From positions 806,001 to 870,000 of the forward strand of contig JABWDB010000032.1 in the NCBI GenBank assembly GCA_019614645.1: 64,000 bases of DNA, written 5' to 3'. This document shows positions 48,801 to 60,900 of the stretch, in pieces. Positions within the stretch are counted from its first letter, which is position 1, and each line of letters starts with the position of its first letter. Source of the stretch: Stratiolaelaps scimitus (Eukaryota; Arthropoda; Arachnida; Mesostigmata; Laelapidae). The position numbers and the translations under genes are program-made. The notes under the pieces are model-generated. The model was not told the DNA's origin. It saw only the letters and a program-made list of their open reading frames with translations, and did not search any database.

Positions 48801-51800
48801 CTCGGAATGTCGAACACCGACACACAGAATTCACGGCCTTGTCTCGGCACGAACTGATGATTTGACCGAGTTCATTCAGCACACATGATTAACTATGCAC
48901 ATGGAACTGGGGGAGGTTTCTCTCACGCAGACGCAGAGCACGAAGCCAATGAGAACAGTGGGCACCTATGCTGCAAGATTTGTGCGGGAGGGGTCAGCCG
49001 ACGACTATTAATACGCCCGCTAGCCAGGAGACGAACCCTCATTCCTAGAACACCATGGGTGGACGCACGCACAAACGGGGTATCTGGGAGCGTACCAATG
49101 GATCGTCGTCAAGATGGGCACGGTATTAGGCAAGAGCTCGAGGAAGAGACAGATAGAGAGAGATTAAAAGCCAAAGTCGTCCCACAGCCCTGCGACCCAC
49201 GAGCGTGCCGCGCCACGTTCCACAGGATAGGGTTCGTGGGAGGATTTGAGAATTCCTAAATTAGATCGAATCATAATAAATCGGGCTCTCTTCGAACCGG
49301 TAGAACTGGTTTCAATAGACTTGTCTGGCCGTGGCTCGCTGGCCCGCCCTGCCCGCTGACCCTTCGCTGAAAATAACCCCTACAAGAATGAAGAATAATC
49401 ATAAAAGTTCTGATTGGATTCGGTCCTTTTTTTGCCGCGGGGTACGAACGGTGCTGGCAAGCGAGGTGAGTGCGTGGATCCAATTGGATCTATTGCCCCT
49501 GGGGGATGTTGAGGGTCCCCTAATGGAACAAATTCTCGGTCCACCTCTATCGATCGTCCTTCGATGGCCATGGTCATTGGACTTAGCACATTATGGCTTG
49601 TAGTTCACTGATCAATGTCAATATTTGTTGCTCACCGTGTTATTACTACTAGTAACAACTCATCTACGAGCGATCTCTCTGAATCTCTGAATCTCCCCAT
49701 CCTCTGCTTACCATAGGGTAGGCAGGTAGACATCTAGAAATCGAGGTGTTATTAAACCCCTTTTCGAACAATCTGGTCCTTCGGATCTGTCTTGCCTTCT
49801 ACCTACAGACAATTGCATAGAATCCAAAACGTTCCGGTACTTTCCAGAGAAATTTCTCATGGGTTTCCGTAATCGGCTATGTAGAGTCGAAATTGTCAAT
49901 TTAGTAGCGTGGCATTCAAACAATTCATTGCACCTAGGTCGAAGAGTGTATAACCTACGAACTGTTGTTCCCTCTTGTGGGTGGATCAGCAGACTTTGCT
50001 GTGTCTCTATAAGGCTCGAATTGTGTAATCTATCACACTGTATAACAGCTGGAGAGATGAGATTGACGAGTCCTGTAAGCAGGTCAAAGCGTATGAAATG
50101 GATTTGAATCTTACAACCCACCACGATCGATGTGTCTGTCTTCCATACAAAAAACAAGTACTATTTATCTTACTATGATATATATATATATAATATATTG
50201 CCTAAATTTGGATATAATATAGAAACTTAGTGCAGTTTCAAGAAATCTACCCAAGGAAACTTGTTCAATCAAAAATCGATCCAAACCATGATCGAAGATG
50301 AGAACGCAATGTCAAATGGGGGGAAACAGCCAAATGGAGCCAGTGGACAGGACCGAAAAATCCTCTCATTGACCATGAGGCCATCATGGCCACCCAGGCA
50401 GCGAACTCGACACTCCCTGGGCGCAGGTCACCTTCGGCGACAATCTCGAGCTGTAACTTCGACAAAGTGCCAGCTGTCGCCTTGTCTGCTAACACCTGCT
50501 TCTTCAACATTTACCGGAAATGATCTGACCTTGGTGTGCCTGCGGACACGGCCTTCTCGCTCGGTGCTACGGTGGTTCACGGCTCCTCCGGTTTCTATCG
50601 CAGACTGAAGGCAACAAACACCCGATTGTAAGCGCCTGTGTTCGCTACCGAGCAAAGCGCTTATGAAACGTTTCGACGAAGATTGGTCGTTCTAACGACG
50701 AAAAAGGGCTCACTCGTAACTGCTCTACCCGAGTATCGGACTCATCAGAGGTCATTGGACTATTCCGAGCTGAGAGGTTGAAGAAGGGGAGGAAACTGAG
50801 GCGCGCGTGGTCTATATGGGACATCAGAAACCAGCTTTCATTGCTCTGAAGAAAAGGCATCACTTTAACAAGAACCTTTAGGCCAGTCTAGCCCTCGAAG
50901 ATTCGCGTCGATCGTTCGGACAAATAATGCTTTACAGCGATTTAGTAGCTTTTGAAAAAAAAACGGTGAAATTCAAACAAACCCCACGGAATATGTAGGC
51001 AATATAAGGGAATTAAGCTGAGGGACGGTGCAGGTCCGTTGAAAGCCTAGATCGTGATGTTGGCAAAGGAAGCTGGCTGGAAATCGCGAATCGGCTCCCA
51101 TTAGTTGTCAGTTATTGTCGAGTCAGCTGGCGTGGTGCATTCGTTGCATCTAGAGGAGACACGTAGGTACCAGGGTTCGATACCCACCATTGAGCATTTG
51201 CATTTAAAGGGGTTTGTCCTTCTTATGAAGGGAGAGGATGCTGCCGAAAGCAGTTCTACCGTGGACTAAGTTAAATGTTTAAGCCTGAGATTCAGCCGGA
51301 AAAAATGTATTAGGTTGTCAGTAATGATTTGGTGCCAGTTGCAGGTTTGTTCTTAGGATACTTCTGGAGGATACTAGCCCCAGGCATGCGAAATGATGAC
51401 ACGACGTACAACTCTGACCATTTCACTGTTTCATAGTTCTCGTACTTTATGGGTAGACGGGTATGAGAACAAGGTCTGTCCCACTACGTACAACTAATCC
51501 CTGTGCTATCGGGTCAGTGAAATCTCTCAGGTCAAGTCACGATCAAGGGGGCCCGACTTCTCCTAATGTATTCCGCATCAAGTTCTCCATGTGCGTATAG
51601 ATATGACCCATAACAGCGCACTATGAAAGAGGCGCTTGGAGCCATATCTATCCACTGCGTTGACCGTCCATTTTTAGGCCGGACCTCTCCCATGATTAAG
51701 GTGTCATCCGTTCTCACGTTGTCACAATTGAGAACGCTTACTTGCTCCGTCGGTGTTAATGACTGGCCTCGGTTGTGCTTCCATTAGCAATTGCCAACGG

Positions 51801-54800
51801 GGGCCGGCGTATCAGACCACGCGACGGTGGTCCACTTGAGTGGATATAATAACATCGACTGGCTCGAGAACAAGAAGAAGTTCCTGAAGAAGAACACTCC
51901 GAATTCATGTTGAATCTAGTAATTAGTTGGGTCATGACCAATATCTGTGAGATAGGGGAGCCTATTTAATTACTCGAATGAACCCCTCTGTAAGCGGGAG
52001 GTGGATTATTACGCCATTATACAAAATGATTTAACATAAAATCGAATAGATCTTCATGCCTATAACACTGACACAGATCTTTTTGCGGAGCACTCTACTC
52101 GTCAATGCGATTGTCTCATTTATCGACATTGAATTAGTCCGTCACTTCACAAGCAAAGTTACAGACACCCCCCGCCTTGTTTTTCAGAACTCGCTCACAA
52201 CGTTTGAATCCTATCACACCACGGGATAACATTCCCCATCCATAATCTATGTCAGTTGCAGGACCAACCTCGTATACTCTCTTTTGCGCCAGACCAACGC
52301 CGCTTTTTCTTCAACCAGCCGCAATGCTGGTCCTCATTGTTGTCATTAATTTTATAACACGGCAGGCGGCAGCTAGCTCACTTCATGTGACTTCTACTCC
52401 CCCCTCCAAAAATAATCCCTAGAAACAATTCCTAATTATTGTATGTTTGAATAAAATAGATTTTTCAATATTTTGGCTGGTTCTGTCACGACAAAGTCAA
52501 TTCTTCAATGCTGAGGCTCAATCAACGTTTTTACTCTCTTTTCATTCTGGGGCTTTGCTGTCCATAGATCTCTTCGTGATTCCACCATACAGATAAGTGG
52601 TAAAGGTAAAGCTTTATTTGTGTTATTAAAGGAGCTGCAATCTCATGACGCTTAAGCTCTCGTATATGTCATTATCGCGCAGCGGGGCTCGAACCCGTCG
52701 CCTCTGGTGAAAAATATCTGCCGGAAAAATTGGTTGTTGGGGAGGGGGTCATCTTAAAACGAACCTCCATGTTTTACATAACATATACCGTATTTTTGCT
52801 GAATGTACTATACTGTGTGTATGTGTGATTTTGTATAAGTTTTCTGTTGATTTGGCGTATGATTGAAGCCGATGAACAAATGCTATGCTATGCTAAGGCT
52901 ATTGCTCTAAAACTACTAAACTTTTTCGGGCTAACTCTCAGCTAACTATTGTTCTAAGACGGTCACAATTATATTCGTACGAGAACCCGCGTAGGTATAC
53001 ATGTACACTAGCGGTTTTGTCAATAAATTACAAATTTGAATCTACATAGACCATGGCATTCAGCCTATTGAAATATTTGATCTTCGAGCTAACCCTCAGC
53101 TGAGCCTCCCCTATCGGACAGACCTCAGCTCTTCACCTCTTTTAGGTATTACTATGAGAGGACCTGTCGGGGCCACCCTTAGCCTATTCTCTTCCTTACT
53201 CGTACGTGGCAAGAATCTTCAGATAAAGAAAGATGATAAAGAACTCCAGAGATTCTCCAAAGCGTCTGACAGGATTTGAATCCAGCGTCCCTCCGGTCTA
53301 GCAGCAGCTCATTCAGCTTATTTGCGAAGGGTTTTCCTACGATATAAGCAAATGTTGGCATTGCCGAATGAACATTAGTCCTCGAAGCGAACCAAGCCGC
53401 TGGTCACAGAAGCATAGACCTAGGCAAACTATTTAATGCAACAAACCACGTCAATTAAGCAACCTAATTTATATTAACAGTTAGTTAGTTCACACATTCC
53501 GACAGGCCCGTAGCATAATCCGGAGCATCGACTCGATCGACGAGTTCGCTTGTAGCAATTTCAACACGATTTAACTTAGAACACATAACTCACTTGTTAT
53601 GATCGAAATCGTCGAGTGTTGACAGCAATTACGAGGTACCGATCGTATTTCTGCCTTATACCCACGTTGCGGCTTCTTGCACGAATCTTGTCCCTTCTCT
53701 ATAAAGCCCAATCTCTACGAGGCGCAATTCTGGCCTATGCGTGACGCAAGCTGATTTAATAATATAATAATAATAATGATCTATCATTGAGAAAAGTCTA
53801 TGAATAGATGAATATCAGTACAATATCTGTAAAAGATACAATGATTCTAAAAGGATTTGTGGACAGGAGGTCTGGCTGAGCCCTATATCATATCTATTGA
53901 TTTTTCCGCTGTGTTGATACTTAGACGCAATCTCGTGTAAATTTTGTATATACAGTACAGTATATACTACTAGAGTTGTAGTACCTTGGTTGCGAGCCAT
54001 GAGCTCTTGGACGGCGTGGTGGTCCCACTCCATTGTCATTTGTACGTTCGCACCTCCCAAATAGATCGTTGGGACACTTAATAATAATAATAACATCAGA
54101 GGATAAGTTAGCTAGGTGAGGTGTATCTATTTCTGAGTGTGATCTAGCTCGAATCGCCTACGTCCTGTGGTTCATAAGTTTCTTCGTATCTTCCAATGGC
54201 CGTATGACTCATCAGTAACGATCAAATGCGTATGACGTGATTTGCAGATTTGGCATTATTACCCCGATGCTCTGGCGAGGACTCGTTTCTTTGTGGAAAT
54301 GGCCGCTGCGTGAAAACGGATCTGAGGTGCAACGGCCACGATGACTGCGGCGACGAAAGCGACGAGCAAGCATGTGGTAGGTCGAAGGAACAACACTTCA
54401 ATAATCAGCCTCAATTGAAGTCACTCCAACAACAGTATCGTTCCCTCCCATATATAAGAGAGCTTAAGCATTGTAGAATTGCAGCTCCTTTAATAACACC
54501 AATAAAACCTTTACCTTTACCCTCCCCCATCCCCCGCCATCGTCATGACGAAAAAATTCTCGGCTCCAACTGTTCAAATTCTTAGCCCTTCGTCTTTAGC
54601 AATAAATCACTAATAAAGCATTCATTGATTCATTCAAATGTGATAGAATTTAGAGTAAAAGGAAAAAAAAACTAAACAACAAAACTAATCCTAATAAATG
54701 AATAATCAACTTTGCAACATAAAATCAAGCTAGTTTCTACAATGCAATGATCATCAACGGTCTCGTAAACAATCTCGTAGACATTACCCAAATGGGAGTC

Positions 54801-55377
54801 ATCTCTATTTTATTCAACGGAGACGCTGTCATGTTGTGCGTGCTTATTATATTGTGGATGATGATCACAGATTTACGGGGAGAGACTTGTTTCGGCAGTT
54901 GGAACATCGTAAATGTAATGCTTTATCGGTTTACTAAAGGAGCTGCAATTATTACAATGCTTAAGCTCTTTTACATGTCACGCAGCGGGGCTCCAACCCG
55001 CCGCCTCTGGCGTTCGACGACCAGAGACTTAGCTGCCCAAGCTACCGCGCTGACTTCGGTGGAATACGCCACGTGGAGTAGAAGCCCCAACGATATTGTC
55101 ACACCTTTTGATACGGCATGGATTATCCAATGGCGAGAGTTGCTTAGCTATATTCGATACATTTAGTTCGAACGTACAATAATGCTTACTAACGGCCGCT
55201 ACCTTCGACTGTGGCGGACGATGAATGAATATATCATCGGATAATATGCGTAGCGTATGGAACGCTTGAAGCGATAAACCAGGACGATATGGCGATATTG
55301 GCCAAAAAAATCGGCTAGCCAGTCGTGAAACGCGGAATATCAGTCAACTGACAGCCGTATGTCGGCATGATGGTACT

Positions 55378-55414
<37 letters not shown>

Positions 55415-57889
55415 TCCTCTTATATATATTATTATTTTTTTTTATGGAGGGGGGAAATGCTTTACGCACGAGCGGTTTCCACCTTACTGTGGGCCGCACA
55501 GTGTGCGACTCACCATTTTGGTGGTATATGGTGAGTGGTGCTACCCACTAAAAGCCCAGGTTTTCCGTGCCTGGAAAACCTCTAAAAAAGCCTCCCTTAA
55601 ACTTCACCACTGTAGTCCGGATCTTCGTTTAATAGTACTACGGACTGTATATATATATATTCCTCTGATGTATTTATTTCCTTACAATGCTCTCTCTCTC
55701 TCAATCTACAATCTTATTCCTTTCAATCTGCCTGTTAAGCCCTGTAAAGACAGCGTTCAAACGGGTTTCCTTCTCGATCATGATTAGCACCGATGCTGTC
55801 GAACGGAGACACGTAATGGCAAGAATAAATCCTATACATTGACTTTACTCGCTGGCGGGGGTCAATGGTCTGGATGGTGCGCCTCTTCACGGCTTCTGCG
55901 TGTTCGCTAACGTTGTCCTAGGTCAGACTCTTAACAAGGATTTAGTCGACAATTTTGGCTGGCTCACTCCAACTAATGAGGACCCCCATATACATTATTC
56001 TGCTGAGTCGGACCCAAGTTTCAAGAGCTCAAAGGGACGTCCGTTTTATTCAACCACTGATCATGTATTTTGTCCATGTACGAGCCAAATACAAGTGATG
56101 AACTCTGCTGGCCTGGGCGTTCTTTCGTTTCCCATTGGGCTATCACTGTTCGGTAGCATTTCCTGTGTTCAACATATGCATTTCGACGTCTCGCTTCGTA
56201 CGTGGCAAAACGCTAGGAGAGCCAAGACCACGAGCCCACATAATCATATGGCTACGAAAATGGTAGTTGTAGGGTATTTAGAAGCGGGACCGCTAACCCC
56301 TTCGGGAAAGTCGGTCGGAAAATAAACAGTTGATGGATGGAAACAACGCTGATATTCGATGAACGTAAAGGAAACTGTCAGGAAAAGCTCTTCGGTGCGG
56401 TGCCCCTGGGAGCCGTCTGTGGCTGTAGCGTTATGGTGATAGAGGCGCCGGGCTCAGGCCAATAGACACTGGCGCGGAACACTCCAAAAAACAAAAACCT
56501 AATGGATTAGATTGGATTTGGTTAGTATGTTATGCATTGCACCAGTATGTTATCATGATTGCAATGGATCTGCTCATGGTTGCAAATCGTCAGTGAACTG
56601 CATGAAGCAAAAAGAAAAACTGCTGACGACGGGACAATGCGGAGTTTGGTCAACCTCACTGTTTTAGGTGTGGCGTTTTTTGCGCTAAGCGATACCAGGA
56701 CGAGGTGTGTGGGCCTGTGAAAGCCACCCCTCCCCTATGACATAAGAAAGAAGTATCGATTATTTAACTGAGGATTTTGAATCTCGTTTCCTTGTATGAC
56801 TGTCATGCGGTTTCCGAAACAGCTAACGTGGTCATCGTTATGTTTGGGTTTTCATTCGCGTGATTCTAAGCCAGCGATGGTTGCCTGAATTCAGCTGAAT
56901 CCACAAGTGCAACTGTTAGTGAAGTGTTCGGTCGAAGGTAGTCGAAGATTTAATGAATAAATTTGATTAAAAATTGAGGACAGAACCTTTAAAGAAGCTG
57001 AAGTTATCTCGGACCGTAAGACCGTGAACGTAGGCCGATAAACTGAACCTAAATGGCTCATCTGAACTTAACCTGATGTCACCTGCACACAAATTTCATA
57101 TATATATATTTACTTATGTCTTTGATAAAGAAAACCATTGATTCAAAGAGCTTTTCAGAAGAATCTGTCCACCCATCAAAGAGCAGACGATTAGAAATAC
57201 GATCCTTATATACTGTACAGAGGGAATCTTCGTACTGGATAGAAATTGGCCTGAGTGATTGGCCCTGTACATATGTAAGTAATATATTATTTTTTTAATA
57301 TTAATTTTAGTAATATATTATTGAGTATACGCAAATCTGGAATATAAACTTCAGATAACCTTCCACAAGAAAAATAAACGAAAGCGAAACCAACAAAACT
57401 CATACAAGTCAATATCATTGGCACAGCAACTTTGGTTGTCCCCTTTTTTTCCCCGCTCTGCAACACAACCTTGGAGAACTTCTTGACAACAGCACCAACT
57501 TGGCAGTATAAGTTTGATCAATATAATCAATTTGAACGCAAGTGTCATCACTTTTTCTCGAGTCACCGTTTGTTGATGTGGCGGTCGTCGATCCTGCCGC
57601 GCAATTATAGGACTCCGAGGCAGCTTAATGAGTCCGACATTATGGCTGTATCGAAGGAGCCCTTCACAGGTTGAAGTTGACCCTCCTTTGCCCCCTTAAG
57701 CATTGTAAAAACTGCAGTTCCTTTAATAAACCAATAAAGCTTTACCTTTACATTTACCCTACCACGAAGTTCGATTCGCGTGCACCCAAACACACAACTC
57801 GTGGGGTCAATACACTAGAGCCAATATGTGTTGATTTTCTCTGTTCGTAAACTCGGACGGTGTTTTCGAGACAAATACGAGAAGGATGC

Positions 57890-57958
<69 letters not shown>

Positions 57959-60900
57959 CTGCGTATACATTTTCGTTATTCTGAAGCACACCCCCGATCT
58001 ATGGTAGCAGCAAAAAGTGAGATTCAACCAGAGGAGATACAACGGAGATACTCCCCGTGTTTCGTCGATTTCCTATGGACGTCGTTAGGTGGCAGAGGCT
58101 ACAGCCACGAGCCGCTCCAACGGAAACCCCTGCAGCTGTACGATGGGCGTCATCGCTCAGCTCCGCAAAGTTGCCGAGACATAAAATACGTCGACGGCCT
58201 GTAAACCTGCTCTGCTTTGAACGGCTGCCTTTACGGTCATTATACAGTGAGACGTGTGCGTATAACGTCGACGTCCGCTGCAAAGGTCAAATTGACTGCT
58301 AGTGCAGACCACTGCATCGTGTATCCATCCCGAAGCGCTTCAACGGAGCACGAGTGCTGAGGTAATGGTGGGAAGGAATTGGGCGTCGAGCGGCAATGAC
58401 CCAATCTATCGTCTGCGGGTCTCCGCTATCCGTTTGCGGTCTGCTCCTTGGACAAATGATACAGAAACCGACTGCGGAGTCAGCTCGAGATCGTCGCTGC
58501 TTGCGAGCGCTAGGACTAGCGTCGTGTTTGATTTTCCGTCTAAAGTTGACGGCGTCCGATCGACCTCGATTGACCTCGGGACCCTCAACTACGACGTTCT
58601 TCATTTCGAGTTCCCCCTCCACCCCTTTGGGACGGAGGGTGTGTCCTTGCCTCGTATCCCGAGCCAGTGAACGGATACTGCTCCGGGGGGTTCATCGCCC
58701 AAGAAATATATAATATAATACTATACATATAGGTATTGGTTCGATCGATTGGGATGCTATGGGGGGGAGGGGGGGCATGCTGTACTATTTTTTTTATAAA
58801 AACAAGCCGTCTCCACCGCTGCCGCTTAGTGAACTCCAAGAGTAGACGGGTACCGTTAAATATAGTAACAACATTCGGCATTTAGACACAAAACACCAGG
58901 TGACACTTTCGAGTTCATTGTGGCACAAACCAACCCTTGAAAAGTGCCCTATCGGCGTCGACCACGAGTATATGACGTCTATGTATGACGCAGTGCTGCC
59001 TCGGCATAAGCTTCGGTTGGACTCGGATCGTTCCCGCAGCGTACATCGTCGTTCAAGGCGACGACCCTGAATGTGGATGTGCTCTTGGGAATGAGCTCAC
59101 ACGTGGAGTGGGTGAGACTTGGAGTATGACTTCAAATAGATGGGTGCCAGCTCAGCGGGAACTGAGACATCGGAAGGCCACGATGAAAGGAGGCTGGATT
59201 TTCATTGTAGGCCTTTGAAGAGATGGCATAACACTGCCCTTTCTCCAAATGTAAACACTAGACTAGATGGATGTGTCACGTTACAGAGAAAGGCCCACAT
59301 TTATTGTAAATTGTATCACTCGAAGCTGAACCGACAGCCAGGAGAAAATTCGATAGTTTGTGATATTATTGTTATTAATAATAATAATAATAATAAGAAT
59401 AAAAGAAATCATAATGATATAGGAAAGGCAACGGTGTGTGCTTTACTAAAGGAACTACAAATTTTATTAAAGGCACCGCTATCTGTCATGTCGCTGGAGT
59501 CGAACCTGTGACCTCCGATTGTTCTTTCTAATAAAATATATTCCACAATTATTTTCATTTATTCCGCAGTTACTCTCGAGTAGCAGTAACATGCGGACGT
59601 AGTACATTAGTTGATGCAATTTTGAGCATTAATGTATCTTGTTTGAGATATATCTATATATATATATAATAAGCAAAGGTAGCCCCGACAGGTCCTCATA
59701 GTAATACCTAAAGGTTAAGAGCTGAGGCCTGTCAGATAGGGGAACAGCTGAAGGTCAGCTCGAAAAAAAAAAAATATAGATATATATATATCTGAGAATG
59801 ATTTCGATAATATTGTTGTCATTATTTTACAACTTTCTCTCTGTAGCTCTGGGAATCGTATTCGCCTGAAGAAATTTGTAGGTGAAAAGTTCCAGAAATG
59901 TATATATATATGTATTGTCATTCGAATATTGTTGGCACATATGAACTCTATGATCCGCTTGTAATCCCTGATTATTGCGTTATTACGAGTAATCAAGGTG
60001 GAACTAATATGCAATATGGGTCTGTAGTAGGGGTCTAAAGAATGGGCCCAAAACAGAGCACATGATCAGACAATCGACGCGTTATCTCTGATTCTATATT
60101 CATTCTTTCCGTACCACTGGGATGTCTACCTGTTATACCAAAGTAAAATTTTCCTGCAGACTCAAAGCCGTATTTACGTAACTCAGTACAACTCTACGGT
60201 ACAACTGCGTTCGGTATACGGCTTCATGCGGCGGACAACCTTTTTATAAAATGCAAATGTTCAATGGTGTCAGGGGCTTGAACACCCCCGCGTGACCATC
60301 CACATGTGTCCTCCGATTGCAAGGCGCACACGAACGCACCCCCGAGGCCATTGGGGGCTCGATATGCAATATAGGTCTGGGTGGGCGTAGCACCATCTAT
60401 GAATGCAACTCGGCGTGGAACAGCGATTCAAGAGCAAAATGTCATCTGGTAGCGAATCGGGCTACAACTGCACAGTAGTAAAGACGTCCTGTATTCAGCT
60501 TGGAGTTCGCTTATTTGTCAATCTTGCAAACCCTTATAAACGGACTCCCTCTGTCTAGTTGGCTACGAGAAGAACGAAATGCTATCGAAGTGCAATCGGC
60601 GAGCTATATAATAATTAAGACGTTGTACTCACACAATATCAATAGGGGTGTTGTAATTGCGTGCTGCAATCGCCCCTCTGTCGTAGACGTACGTGGGCCG
60701 CGTAAGAATAACATATTATCAGCGTGTCAATAAAGCTGGAAAGCTGCCTCTTTTTTTTTTTTAGAGGAGGAAATTTTCTTCAAACGGACGGTTACCACTA
60801 GAGACAGCTTCCAATCTCCATGAAAGTGGGCCGATCCAGTGCAGGGGGGTTGACGTGGATGACAAAACGCCTCTGCCTGCTAAAACCATCCTCTGCTGGG

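Larger units (their letters stand above)
43962..54247 (+). other. Lrp4: Lrp4 intron 5 (about 10.3 kb)
   Basis: It begins GTAAGC and ends GTGATTTGCAG. It contains a family B and family D pair with nested target-site duplications (44196, 44412), family A copies (45251, 45766, 46998, 52600), a perfect hairpin (47393), family B (51116), a LINE 3' end (52400), a family B fragment (52915) and family C (53082). The stretches 45.8-46.9 kb, 47.5-50.9 kb and 51.4-52.3 kb hold short frames on both strands without recognisable domains. Confidence 0.6.

Noticed and set aside
57815..58042. Open frames rich in IYIYIY at several AT tracts
   Set aside because: These are direct translations of (AT)n microsatellites.
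58302..58713. Overlapping + strand frames with TDTETDCG-like string
   Set aside because: It looks faintly like an LDLa end, but lacks the other cysteines, has no splice borders in phase 1, and has an open frame on the opposite strand too.
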